A stretch of 64,000 nt of DNA from Rhodobacterales bacterium (lineage in GTDB: Bacteria; Pseudomonadota; Alphaproteobacteria; Rhodobacterales; Rhodobacteraceae), in the NCBI GenBank assembly GCA_002748265.1, contig PDRY01000012.1, forward strand, positions 248,001 to 312,000. Reading direction: 5' to 3'. Positions 36,020 through 44,643 of the stretch are shown here, piece after piece (position 1 is the first letter of the stretch; every line of letters begins with the position of its first letter). The notes under the pieces are model-generated. The model was not told the DNA's origin. It saw only the letters and a list, made by a program, of their open reading frames with translations, and did no database searches. The position numbers and the translations under genes were made by a program.

Positions 36020-37117
36020 TTACCCGACGCGGACCCCGCTTTCCGGGTCAAAGTAGGACACTTTGCTCAGGTCGAACGCCAGGTCGAGCATCTCGCCCGG
36101 ACGGGCCTGAGTCTCCGCATGGAGCCGCGCCGTCACCGCCTTGCCGCCAAGGTTCGACACGACATAGGTGTCGGCCCCCGCGGGCTCCACCATGTCGACC
36201 TTCACGCCCGCTTCCTGCACGTCCTCACCGGCGCGGAAGCCCGCCTCCGCGATGTCTTCGGGGCGCAGGCCTACGATCACATCGGCGGGAAGGTTCGCGC
36301 GGTGGGTGTCGGTCAGCACCATCGGCGCCGCGCCGTCGCGGTCGATCTCGATGCGGGTGGTGGCCCCGTCGGTCTGCGCACGGGCCGGGATCAGGTTCAT
36401 CGCCGGGCTGCCCATGAAATCGGCCACGAACAGGTTGGCGGGTTTGTTGTAGATCTCGGCCGGGGTGCCGATCTGCTGCACCACGCCGCCCTTCATCACC
36501 ACGATCTTGGTGGCCAGCGTCATCGCTTCGATCTGGTCATGGGTCACATAGACCATGGTGGCGCCCAGATTGTGGTGGAGCTTCTTGATCTCGGTCCGCA
36601 TCTCGACCCGTAGCTTGGCGTCGAGATTGGACAGCGGTTCGTCGAACAGGAACAGCTTCGGATCGCGCACCAGGGCACGGCCCATGGCGACCCGCTGCCG
36701 CTGACCGCCCGAAAGCTGGCCCGGACGGCGGTTCAAAAGCGGCTCGATCTGAAGCTGCTGCGCCACCTCGTGGAGCTTGCGCTCCTGCGTGGCAGCATCC
36801 ACCCCGCGCACCTTCATGCCAAAGGTGATGTTCTTGGCCACGCTCATCGTCGGGTAGAGCGCGTAGGACTGGAACACCATGGCGATGTCGCGATCCTTGG
36901 GCGACACGTGCGTCATGTCGCGCCCGTCGATGGAGATGCTGCCCGAGGTGATCGGCTCCAGCCCCGCGATACAGTTGAGCAGCGTGGACTTGCCGCAGCC
37001 GGACGGGCCGACCAGCACCAGGAAATCGCCGGGATCAATCGCCACGTTGATATCCTTGAGGATCTCAAGCTGGCCGTAGTTCTTGTAGAGGTTCTTGATG
37101 TAGAGAATCGGGTCCAT
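36020..37117 (-). CDS. Sugar ABC transporter ATP-binding protein (UgpC/MsmK type)
   Basis: A 365-residue CUT1-type ATPase. Walker A is GPSGCGKST at 37-45, the signature LSGGQRQR is at 135-142, Walker B is LFLFDEP at 155-161, and the switch histidine follows in VTHDQIEAM. A C-terminal TOBE/OB regulatory domain starts near residue 240. It powers the two permeases encoded immediately upstream on the same strand (4-base gap). The transporter resembles the glucose/mannose GtsABC system plus a shared ATPase. Confidence 0.93.
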   Translation of the reverse strand: MDPILYIKNLYKNYGQLEILKDINVAIDPGDFLVLVGPSGCGKSTLLNCIAGLEPITSGSISIDGRDMTHVSPKDRDIAMVFQSYALYPTMSVAKNITFGMKVRGVDAATQERKLHEVAQQLQIEPLLNRRPGQLSGGQRQRVAMGRALVRDPKLFLFDEPLSNLDAKLRVEMRTEIKKLHHNLGATMVYVTHDQIEAMTLATKIVVMKGGVVQQIGTPAEIYNKPANLFVADFMGSPAMNLIPARAQTDGATTRIEIDRDGAAPMVLTDTHRANLPADVIVGLRPEDIAEAGFRAGEDVQEAGVKVDMVEPAGADTYVVSNLGGKAVTARLHAETQARPGEMLDLAFDLSKVSYFDPESGVRVG

Positions 37118-37121
37118 TGGC

Positions 37122-38009
37122 TTATCCCTTGACCGAGCCAGCGGTGAGACCGCGGATGAAATACTTCCCCGCCACGACGTAGACGAGCAGCGTGGGCAGG
37201 GCGGCGATGATCGCCGCGGCCATGTCCACGTTGTATTCCTTCACGCCGGTGGTGGAGTTGACGATATTGTTCAAAGCAACCGTGACCGGCTGCGTCCCCG
37301 CCTGGCTGAAGCTCACGCCGAACAGGAAATCGTTCCAGATCTGGGTGAACTGCCAGATCACGGTGACGACGATGATCGGCAGCGACAGCGGCAGAAAGAT
37401 CGACCAGAAGATGCGGAAGAACCCCGCCCCGTCTACCTTTGCGGCTTTCACCAGCTCGGCCGGGATCGTCACGTAGTAGTTGCGGAAGAACAGGGTGGTG
37501 AAGCCGATCCCGTAGATCACGTGGACAAAGATCAGCCCCGGAATGGTCCCCGCCATCCCCAGGATACCCAGCGTCCGCGCCATCGGCAGCAGCACGACCT
37601 GGAACGGGATGAAGCAGCCAAACAGCATCAGCGAGAAGATCAGGTTGGCGCCTTTGAACTTCCACTGGGCGATCACGTAGCCGTTCATCGCGCCCAGGAT
37701 CAGCGAAAACGCCACCGCGGGCACCGCCAGCAGGACGGAGTTCCAGAAATAGGGCTGGAGCCCTTCGCATTTCACCCCGGTGCAGGCGCCCGACCAGGCG
37801 GTCTTCCACGCCTCGAACGTGACCTCTCGGGGGAAGGCGACCAGCGATCCGGTGCGGATCTCTTCGAGCGATTTGAGCGACGTCGTCACCATCACGAAGA
37901 GCGGCATCAGGTAGAACAGGGCGAACAGGCCCAGGATGAGGAACAGCAGCCACCGCAAAGCGATCTGGCCCGGGCTCCGGCCCCGGCGGGGCATCGGCAT
38001 GTCAGTCAT
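37122..38009 (-). CDS. Sugar ABC transporter permease (MalG type)
   Basis: A 295-residue inner-membrane permease with six expected helices and the EAA motif IPAELVKAAKVDGAGFFRIF that docks to the ATPase. Its periplasmic loop has two cysteines (GACTGVKCEG). The start overlaps the preceding permease gene by 8 bases. With the upstream permease it forms the membrane channel of the sugar transporter. Confidence 0.92.
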   Translation of the reverse strand: MTDMPMPRRGRSPGQIALRWLLFLILGLFALFYLMPLFVMVTTSLKSLEEIRTGSLVAFPREVTFEAWKTAWSGACTGVKCEGLQPYFWNSVLLAVPAVAFSLILGAMNGYVIAQWKFKGANLIFSLMLFGCFIPFQVVLLPMARTLGILGMAGTIPGLIFVHVIYGIGFTTLFFRNYYVTIPAELVKAAKVDGAGFFRIFWSIFLPLSLPIIVVTVIWQFTQIWNDFLFGVSFSQAGTQPVTVALNNIVNSTTGVKEYNVDMAAAIIAALPTLLVYVVAGKYFIRGLTAGSVKG

Positions 38010-38874
38010 TTTTCGCCCTCAGCTCGGAATAGAGATACGGCACGACAATCGCGAAGACGACGGCCATCATGACCATGGCAGAGGACGCCGCCTGGCCGAT
38101 ATCGCCGCGCGAAAACGCCATCGCGTACATGTAGGTTGCAGGCAGATCGGTGGCGTAGCCGGGGCCTCCGCCGGTCAGTGCGATCACCAGATCGAAGCTC
38201 TTGATCGCCAGATGCGCCAGCACGATGAAGGCCGACAGGAAGATCGGCGCCATCGACGGGATGATGATCGCGGAATAGATGCGCCAGTTGGGAATGCCAT
38301 CGACCTGAGCGGCCTTGATGATCTCTCCGTCGACGCCGCGCAGACCGGCCAGGAACAGCGCCATGACAAAGCCCGACGCCTGCCAGACCCCGGCGATAAC
38401 CACGGCATAGATCGCCATTTTCGGATCGACCAGCCAGCCGAATGAGAACTCCTCAAACCCCCATCCGCGCACCATGGCTTCGATGCCAAGGCCCGGGTTC
38501 ATGATCCATTTCCACGCCGTGCCGGTGACGATCATGGAAAGCGCCATGGGGTAGAGGTAGATCGTGCGCAACACGCCTTCGGTGCGGATCTTCTGATCCA
38601 GCAGGATCGCGATCACCAGCCCCAGCACCATCGAAATGCCGATGAACAGCGCGCCGAAGATGAACAGGTTGTTCATCGCCGTGTCCCAGCGGGGTGCCGC
38701 GAACAACCGGTCGTATTGGATGAAGCCCTCGATCTCGTATTTCGGCAGCAGCTTCGATCGCGTCAAAGACACCCAGGCCGTCCAGGCGATGAAGCCATAG
38801 ACGAAGATGAGGATGGCGACGAAGGACGGTGCCAGAACGATCTTGGGGACATGGCGTTGGAGCCATTCGGTCAT
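38002..38874 (-). CDS. Sugar ABC transporter permease (MalF type)
   Basis: A 290-residue permease that begins directly with a transmembrane segment and carries the EAA-loop GEIIKAAQVDGIPNWRIYSA and the LTGGGPGYATDLPATYMY motif seen in CUT1 first permeases. It follows the substrate-binding protein gene after an intercistronic terminator-like hairpin, so its expression is probably lower than that of the binding protein. Confidence 0.92.
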   Translation of the reverse strand: MTEWLQRHVPKIVLAPSFVAILIFVYGFIAWTAWVSLTRSKLLPKYEIEGFIQYDRLFAAPRWDTAMNNLFIFGALFIGISMVLGLVIAILLDQKIRTEGVLRTIYLYPMALSMIVTGTAWKWIMNPGLGIEAMVRGWGFEEFSFGWLVDPKMAIYAVVIAGVWQASGFVMALFLAGLRGVDGEIIKAAQVDGIPNWRIYSAIIIPSMAPIFLSAFIVLAHLAIKSFDLVIALTGGGPGYATDLPATYMYAMAFSRGDIGQAASSAMVMMAVVFAIVVPYLYSELRAKND

Positions 38875-38899
38875 GACAGATACCCCCTGGATACAAAAA

Positions 38900-38930
38900 G
38901 CCCCGCGCCAGGAATGATCCGGCGCGGGGC
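38900..38930 (-). terminator. Rho-independent-type terminator between sugar SBP and permease genes
   Basis: GCCCCGCGCC and GGCGCGGGGC form a perfect 10-bp stem with an 11-base loop, followed on the minus strand by TTTTT. This is a complete intrinsic terminator inside an operon. Partial read-through would give far more binding protein than permease. Confidence 0.8.
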
Positions 38931-38939
38931 GCTGTCAGG

Positions 38940-40184
38940 TTACATGGAGTTGGCGACGGCCTCGGTCAGCATTTTCACCGCGTCCTCGGAGGACATGTCG
39001 GAGTTGAAATGCGCCGTCACAACATCGGTGATCGCGCCCGACTGAGCCCCGCGCAGCGCCATGCCATGGGCATAGGACGGCAGCAGGGAGCCGCCTTCCG
39101 CGCTTGCCGCCATGTCTTGGGCGGAGAGGTTCGCGCAGGCGTCGAACTCGTCCAGGGCGACGTCGGTGCGCGCCGGGATGGAGCCTTTGTTCAGGTTGAA
39201 CACTTTCTGGAAGTTCGGGCCCATGATCAGTTTCGCCAACAGCGCCTGACCGTCCTGTTTGTCCTCGCCGTCCACTTCGAACATGGCAAAGCTGTCGACG
39301 TTGTAGAGGAAGCCCTCACCCGGCACGGAGGCGCACAGGAAGTCTTCGCCCGGCGTCTTGCCTGCAGCCAGGAATTCACCCTTGGCCCAGTCGCCCATGA
39401 TCTGGAACGCCGCTTCGCCGTTCATCACCATGGCCGTGGCCAGGTTCCAGTCGCGGCCCGAGAAGTTGTCGTCCACATAGCCGCGCATCTTGGCCATCTG
39501 GTCGAACACGGCTTTCATCTCGTCAGAGCCCAGCGTGTCGGCGTCCAGCTCGACAAAGGCTTTGCGGAAGCCTTCGGCGCCCAGAACGCCCAGGGCCACG
39601 GCTTCGAACACGGTCGCGTCCTGCCAGGCCTGACCGCCATGGGCCAGCGGGATGATCCCGGCCTCTTGCAGCTTCTCGGCGGCGGCGTTGAACTCGTCCC
39701 AGGTGGTCGGCATCTCGATGCCATTGGCCTTCAGAACATCGGCGTTGGCCCAGATCCAGTCCACGCGGTGCACATTGACCGGCGCGGCGCACCAGTGGCC
39801 GTCACACTTCATGTGACCGGCGATGCTTTCGGGCAGCACATCGGCCCAGCCTTCCGCATCGGCGGTGGCAGAGATGTCGGCCAGAACGCCTTCTTCGTAC
39901 CATTCCTGGATCGCCGGACCCTTGAGCTGAACGGCGGTCGGCGCGTTGCCGGAAAGGACGCGCGCGCGCAGAGCGGTCATGGCCGCGTCACCGCCGCCGC
40001 CCGCCACGGGCATGTCGGTCCAGGTGCCGCCATTGGCCGCGAATTCTTCCTGCAGCACGGCCACCGACTTGGCTTCACCGCCCGAGGTCCACCAGTGCAG
40101 AACCTCAGCCTGCGGCTCTGCGAAAGCGCCGGAGGCAGCGGAAATGGCGACAGCGGAAACTGCCGCGATTGCGGATGTCTTCAT
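38940..40184 (-). CDS. Sugar ABC transporter substrate-binding protein (glucose/mannose type)
   Basis: A 414-residue periplasmic binding protein (SBP family 1). The signal peptide ends at about residue 22 (SGAFA). The start of the mature chain, EVLHWWTSGGEAKSVAVLQE, and the GGGGDAAMTALRARVLSGNAP block resemble the glucose/mannose-binding GtsA group. GGGAGG precedes the ATG at 40184; the reading frame extends 132 codons further but without ribosome-site support. It is the first gene of the operon and is divergent from a two-component pair that probably controls it. Confidence 0.9.
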   Translation of the reverse strand: MKTSAIAAVSAVAISAASGAFAEPQAEVLHWWTSGGEAKSVAVLQEEFAANGGTWTDMPVAGGGGDAAMTALRARVLSGNAPTAVQLKGPAIQEWYEEGVLADISATADAEGWADVLPESIAGHMKCDGHWCAAPVNVHRVDWIWANADVLKANGIEMPTTWDEFNAAAEKLQEAGIIPLAHGGQAWQDATVFEAVALGVLGAEGFRKAFVELDADTLGSDEMKAVFDQMAKMRGYVDDNFSGRDWNLATAMVMNGEAAFQIMGDWAKGEFLAAGKTPGEDFLCASVPGEGFLYNVDSFAMFEVDGEDKQDGQALLAKLIMGPNFQKVFNLNKGSIPARTDVALDEFDACANLSAQDMAASAEGGSLLPSYAHGMALRGAQSGAITDVVTAHFNSDMSSEDAVKMLTEAVANSM

Positions 40185-40310
40185 CGTGTTTCCCTCCCAA
40201 GGAAGGCCGCCCGACGGGACGGCTCTGGGCGCAGCATCCCGCCCGCCCCCGCCCCCACGCAAGAGGTAACGCGCCGCGCATTCCGTCACAGGGCGCAGAA
40301 AAATCCGGCT

Positions 40311-40328
40311 TCTGTTACACTCTGTTAC
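40311..40328. promoter_or_regulatory. Tandem direct repeat, candidate OmpR-type operator
   Basis: TCTGTTAC occurs at 40311-40318 and again at 40321-40328, a 10-base period that places both on one helix face, as OmpR/PhoB-type regulators usually require. It lies about 127 bases before the sugar-binding protein start and 89 before the response-regulator start, in the shared divergent control region. A related inverted GGTAAC is at 40265-40270. Confidence 0.5.
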
Positions 40329-40416
40329 CCAAGGCGCTTTGGATGCCCCGGCTTTGACAACGCCTCCGTTTCCCGGCACCCCTGCCGGCCTGACAGGACA
40401 AGGAAAGGAACACGCG

Positions 40417-41148
40417 GTGATTCCCCGACTGCTGGTTGTGGATGACGATGCGGAGACCCGCAGCATGTTGACCGAGTTTCTCCAGGTCAACGGCTTCATC
40501 GCCCTGCCCGCCTGCTGCGAATCAGAGATCGACGCCCATCTGGACGCGGGCCGGATCGACCTGATCTTGCTCGACGTCATGCTGGGCGACGAAAACGGCG
40601 TGGAGATCTGCGCCCGTCTGCGGGCCGATCAGGATGTGCCGATCATCCTCGTCTCCGCGCTCTCGGCCGACCATCAGCGCATGGCGGGCTATGAGGTCGG
40701 CGCGGATGATTACATCGCCAAGCCGTTCAATCCCGATCTGCTGCTCGCCCGCGTGCGGGCGGTGCTGGCGCGGGCGCATCGCAGCGCCTCGCTCAGCTAT
40801 CGCCGCCGGGTCGCCACCTTCCGCTTCGCGGGCTGGACCTATGACGGGAAACGGGACGAGTTGCGCGCGCCCGGCGGGGTGCAGGTCGCCCTGTCCCGGC
40901 GCGAGACCGCGTTTCTCAAGGTGCTGCTGGCCAATCCGCATATCCCCCTGACCCGGGACGAGATCGCCCAGGCGCTCGACGTGACCCAGGAAGGCACCGG
41001 CGAAGGCTCGGGGCGCGCCATCGACGTGCTGGTCGGGCGGCTGCGCTCAAAGATCGAGGCCAACCCCAAGGCGCCCGCGCTGCTGCGCACCGAACGGGGC
41101 GTGGGCTATGTGCTGGCGGTCGATGTCGATACCGGGGACGCCTCTTGA
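40417..41148 (+). CDS. OmpR-family response regulator (GltR-like context)
   Basis: A 243-residue transcription factor. The receiver domain (residues 4-120) has the acidic pair D9-D10, phospho-acceptor D53 in LILLDVMLGDENG and the lysine in KPFNPD. The C-terminal winged helix (about 140-235) ends with the usual RTERGVGYVL. The GTG at 40417 follows AAAGGAA; the upstream extension lacks a ribosome site. It overlaps the kinase gene by four bases and is divergent from the sugar ABC operon, as gltR-gtrS genes are near gtsABCD in pseudomonads, so control of sugar uptake is likely (inference). Confidence 0.88.
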   Translation: MIPRLLVVDDDAETRSMLTEFLQVNGFIALPACCESEIDAHLDAGRIDLILLDVMLGDENGVEICARLRADQDVPIILVSALSADHQRMAGYEVGADDYIAKPFNPDLLLARVRAVLARAHRSASLSYRRRVATFRFAGWTYDGKRDELRAPGGVQVALSRRETAFLKVLLANPHIPLTRDEIAQALDVTQEGTGEGSGRAIDVLVGRLRSKIEANPKAPALLRTERGVGYVLAVDVDTGDAS

Positions 41149-42590
41149 CCCCGCCCAGCCTGCGCTCGCTGGGCACCGGGCTCATTGCGGTGAGCTTCCT
41201 GTGCGGGCTGGTCAGCGCGGGGCTGTGGAGCAGCTCCACCGCCGCGTGGCAGCGCCACCTCACCCGCGCCTCCGAGACGGGCTTTGCGCTCTACGAGACG
41301 CTCCGGCGCGGCGGCGCCCTGCCCGATGGGGTCAGCCTGACGCCCCTGCCCGCCGCCGACGCCGCGCGCGCCGAACAGGGCCGGTTTCTGGAGCTGCCGG
41401 ACCTGCCCGCCCCCGCCCATGTGACCCACGCGTCCATCTTCGATCCCGGCCCCGATCCGACGGCGCGTGAAACCATGGCGCTGATCATCGTGTCGGATCA
41501 GCTCCGCTACCCGATCGCCGATCTGGACTTGGGCCAGTCGATCACCGCCGCCCAGAAACTGGGCGCCATCACCCGCCTGATGGCGACCTATTGCAGCGAT
41601 CCGGTGCTACTGGCCCGCCGCGCGGATGGCGACTGGCTGCGCATCGACGGCGGGCGCCTGTGGAGCTGCGACGCCCAGCCATCCGATCTGCGCCTGCCTG
41701 CGGTTCTGCTGGCGGCGGTCGTGCTGGCCGTGCTCGTGTCGCGGGTGATCGCCACGGCCGCTCTGTTCGAAAGCTTCGCCCGCGCCCTTCAGGGACGCCG
41801 CCGCCTGGGCGGGCCCGACGCCTATTCCAGCCAGGGCCCGGCCGAGCTGCGCGAGATCGTCGCCGCCGTGAACACCTATCTCGAAGTCGAACAGGACCAG
41901 ATCGCCAAACGCGCGACCGTGCTGTCCGCCGTCAGTCACGATCTGGGCACCCCCGCCACCCGTCTGCGCCTGCGCACCGCCCTGATCCAGGATCCCGCCC
42001 TGCGCGACAAGCTGGATGCCGATATCGACAGCATGACCGGCATGATCGACAGCGTGCTGACCTACACCCGGTCCGAAATGAACGTGGAGGAACCCCGGCG
42101 CCTGTCTCTGACCTCCTTCATCGAAGCCATCGTGGCCGACTACCAGGACACCGGAGAGCCCGTCACGCTGGCCCCGCAAGAGCGCCCGGTGATGACCGGC
42201 GGGCGGTCGGTGTTTTCGGGCGTTGCGGGGCACGGATCGGTGCCGCCGGGCCAGCCGATCCTGGTGATGGCGCGGCCTGTGTCGCTCAAACGCGCGGTGG
42301 AAAACCTGATCGACAATGCGCTCAAATACGGGCGCCGGGCGCATGTGGCGCTCAGCGCGAATGCCGATCACGGGATCATCACGGTCGAAGACGAAGGCTC
42401 CGATCTGTCCACGCAGGACATGGAGGCGATCATCGGCCCGTTCCAACGCGGCGCAAACGCCGCCGGGGTGACGGGGTTCGGGCTCGGCCTGACCATCGTC
42501 GCGACGGTGGCCGAACAGCATGGCGGATCGCTCAGCTTTGAGAGCGGCCCCAAGGGCCTGCGCGCCCGGCTGGAGATCTGCCGGAACTAG
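41145..42590 (+). CDS. Sensor histidine kinase (GtrS-like context)
   Basis: A 481-residue membrane kinase. A first transmembrane helix at about 10-28 and a second at about 184-205 bracket a roughly 155-residue periplasmic sensor domain with two cysteines (C150 and C175). A HAMP-like stretch follows, then the HisKA box with His265 (AVSHDLGTP) and an ATPase domain (ENLIDNALKYG, GFGLGLTIV). The G1-type box between is unusual: EDEGSDLST replaces the common DxGxG. The TTG start overlaps the response-regulator stop (TTGA) and lies right before the first helix. Confidence 0.9.
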   Translation: MTPPSLRSLGTGLIAVSFLCGLVSAGLWSSSTAAWQRHLTRASETGFALYETLRRGGALPDGVSLTPLPAADAARAEQGRFLELPDLPAPAHVTHASIFDPGPDPTARETMALIIVSDQLRYPIADLDLGQSITAAQKLGAITRLMATYCSDPVLLARRADGDWLRIDGGRLWSCDAQPSDLRLPAVLLAAVVLAVLVSRVIATAALFESFARALQGRRRLGGPDAYSSQGPAELREIVAAVNTYLEVEQDQIAKRATVLSAVSHDLGTPATRLRLRTALIQDPALRDKLDADIDSMTGMIDSVLTYTRSEMNVEEPRRLSLTSFIEAIVADYQDTGEPVTLAPQERPVMTGGRSVFSGVAGHGSVPPGQPILVMARPVSLKRAVENLIDNALKYGRRAHVALSANADHGIITVEDEGSDLSTQDMEAIIGPFQRGANAAGVTGFGLGLTIVATVAEQHGGSLSFESGPKGLRARLEICRN

Positions 42591-42591
42591 G

Positions 42592-42621
42592 CGCCCGGCC
42601 TGCCATTCGGCGAACCGGGCG
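42592..42621. terminator. Hairpin between convergent kinase and aspS genes
   Basis: CGCCCGG (42592-42598) pairs with CCGGGCG (42615-42621), with an inner 3-bp GCC/GGC stem around ATTC. No T run follows. It could close transcription from either convergent gene. Confidence 0.35.
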
Positions 42622-42675
42622 AACGGCCCCTGAAAGACGATCACACCCCCGGGCGCGGCGCCACAAGGGCGCGCG

Positions 42676-44454
42676 TTAGTCCTCTTGCGGCAGGACCCGC
42701 AGGTGCAGCTCGCGCAGCTGCGCGTTCATCGGCTGGGAAGGCGCGTCCATCATCAGATCCTCGGCCCGCTGGTTCATCGGGAACAGCATGACCTCGCGGA
42801 TGTTGTGCTCATCGGCCAGCAGCATCACGATGCGATCCACCCCGGCGGCACAGCCCCCGTGCGGCGGCGCACCATATTGGAACGCGTTGACCAGCCCGCC
42901 GAAGCGCTTGCGCACCTCATCTTCGCCGTAACCGGCGATCTCGAAGGCTTTGAACATGATCTCGGGCTTGTGGTTCCGAATCGCGCCGGAGACGATCTCA
43001 TAGCCGTTGCAGGCCAGGTCGTACTGGTAGCCCAGAACGTCCAGCGGATCGCCGTTCAGCGCGTCCATCCCGCCCTGCGGCGTGGAGAACGGGTTGTGCT
43101 CGAAATCGATCTCACCGGTCTCTTCGTCTTTCTCGTAGATCGGGAAATCCACGATCCAGGCGAAAGCGAAACGGTTCTTCTCGGTCAGGCCCAGCTCATT
43201 GCCGATCACATCGCGCGCACGGCCTGCGACGGCTTCGAAATCCTTGGCCTTGCCGCCCAGGAAGAACGCGGCATCGCCCACGCCCAGCCCCAGCTGCTCG
43301 CGGATCGCCTCGGTGCGTTCGGGGCCGATATTCTTAGCCAGCGGGCCAGCGGCTTCCATGCCCTCGCCCTGATCGCGCCAGAAGATATAGCCCATGCCGG
43401 GCAGGCCCTGCTCCTGCGCGAACTTGTTCATCCGGTCGCAGAACTTGCGGCTGCCGCCCGTGGGAGCGGGGATCGCACGCACCTCGGTGCCTTCGTTCTC
43501 CAGCAGCTTGGCGAAGATCGCAAAGCCCGAGCCGCGGAAATGCTCGGAGCAATCCTGCATCTTGATCGGGTTGCGCAGGTCCGGCTTGTCAGAGCCATAC
43601 CACAGCGCCGCGTCGCGGTAGCTGATCTGCGGCCAGTCCTGATCGACCTTGGCGCCATTGCCGAACTCTTCGAACACGCCTTTCAGCACCGGCTGGATCG
43701 TGTCGAACACGTCCTGCTGGGTGACAAAGGACATCTCCATGTCGAGCTGGTAGAAATCGGTGGGCGAGCGGTCAGCGCGCGGGTCTTCGTCGCGGAAGCA
43801 GGGCGCAATCTGGAAATACTTGTCAAAGCCCGACACCATCAGCAGCTGCTTGAACTGCTGCGGCGCCTGCGGCAGCGCGTAGAACTTGCCCGGATGCAGA
43901 CGGGACGGCACGAGGAAGTCGCGCGCGCCCTCGGGCGAAGACGCCGTGATGATCGGCGTCTGGAACTCGCGGAAATCAGCGCCCCACATCCGCTTGCGCA
44001 TGGAGGCCACAACATCCGAGCGCAGCTTCATGTTCGCCTGCATCTTCTCCCGGCGCAGGTCGAGGTAGCGATAGCGCAGGCGGGTTTCTTCGGGGTATTC
44101 CTGCTCTCCGAACACCATGAGCGGCAGCTCTCCGGCCTGGCCCAGCACTTCCAGATCGCGGACATAGACTTCGATACCCCCGGTGGGGATCTTGGCGTTG
44201 ACCAGCTCCGGCGCGCGGGCCTTCACCTCTCCGTCGATGCGGATGCACCATTCGGAGCGCACCTGCTCCATCTGTTGGAACACCGGGCTGTCCGGGTCGC
44301 ACAGAAGCTGGGTCATCCCGTAGGTGTCGCGCAAATCGACAAAAAGCACCCCGCCGTGATCGCGGATCCGGTGGACCCAGCCAGACAGACGGACGGTCTG
44401 CCCCACATTGGATGCGTCCAGTTCGGCGCAGGTTTGGGTGCGATATGCGTGCAT
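42676..44454 (-). CDS. aspS: Aspartyl-tRNA synthetase, probably non-discriminating
   Basis: A class II synthetase of 592 residues: N-terminal OB-fold anticodon domain ([19 protein letters not shown]), catalytic domain with motif 2 [10 protein letters not shown], a GAD insertion domain, and motif 3 near GVDRIVMLL. The anticodon-loop region has histidine (His33, in RDHGG), the residue reported for non-discriminating AspRS that also charges tRNA-Asn, rather than leucine as in E. coli. GGAG sits 6 bases before the ATG at 44454; the upstream frame extension is antisense to nothing known and lacks support. Confidence 0.96.
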   Translation of the reverse strand: MHAYRTQTCAELDASNVGQTVRLSGWVHRIRDHGGVLFVDLRDTYGMTQLLCDPDSPVFQQMEQVRSEWCIRIDGEVKARAPELVNAKIPTGGIEVYVRDLEVLGQAGELPLMVFGEQEYPEETRLRYRYLDLRREKMQANMKLRSDVVASMRKRMWGADFREFQTPIITASSPEGARDFLVPSRLHPGKFYALPQAPQQFKQLLMVSGFDKYFQIAPCFRDEDPRADRSPTDFYQLDMEMSFVTQQDVFDTIQPVLKGVFEEFGNGAKVDQDWPQISYRDAALWYGSDKPDLRNPIKMQDCSEHFRGSGFAIFAKLLENEGTEVRAIPAPTGGSRKFCDRMNKFAQEQGLPGMGYIFWRDQGEGMEAAGPLAKNIGPERTEAIREQLGLGVGDAAFFLGGKAKDFEAVAGRARDVIGNELGLTEKNRFAFAWIVDFPIYEKDEETGEIDFEHNPFSTPQGGMDALNGDPLDVLGYQYDLACNGYEIVSGAIRNHKPEIMFKAFEIAGYGEDEVRKRFGGLVNAFQYGAPPHGGCAAGVDRIVMLLADEHNIREVMLFPMNQRAEDLMMDAPSQPMNAQLRELHLRVLPQED

Positions 44455-44525
44455 GGAAAGCTCCAGGGATGCAAAGGTTGCGACCCGGGCGGTAAACCGT
44501 GCCAAGGCCATCAGGTCAAGACAAA

Positions 44526-44571
44526 CCCCTCTTTTGGTCCTAAATACCCCCGTCAAAGCCGCCCTGGCGGC
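44526..44571 (+). repeat. Orphan copy of the 3'-end repeat in the aspS-carB interval
   Basis: A CCTCTTTTGGTCCTAAATAC tail is followed by CCCCG and a 6-bp hairpin (GCCGCC/GGCGGC, 44558-44571). The order, tail then hairpin, matches the element behind hrpB and hom, but no plus-strand gene ends just upstream here; aspS runs the other way. It may mark a lost gene or a rearrangement. The rest of the interval should hold the aspS and carB promoters. Confidence 0.4.
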
Positions 44572-44643
44572 CCGAGCCCCCTTGCGCCCGAAGGCCACAC
44601 GCCTATAACCCCGGTCGATTTGCGCACATCACCGGGGGCCGCC

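Noticed and set aside
42685-44643. A 650-codon in-frame upstream extension of carB
   Set aside because: It lies wholly antisense to aspS; carB homology begins at 44644 and the extension has no domain. High GC removes stop codons on the opposite strand.
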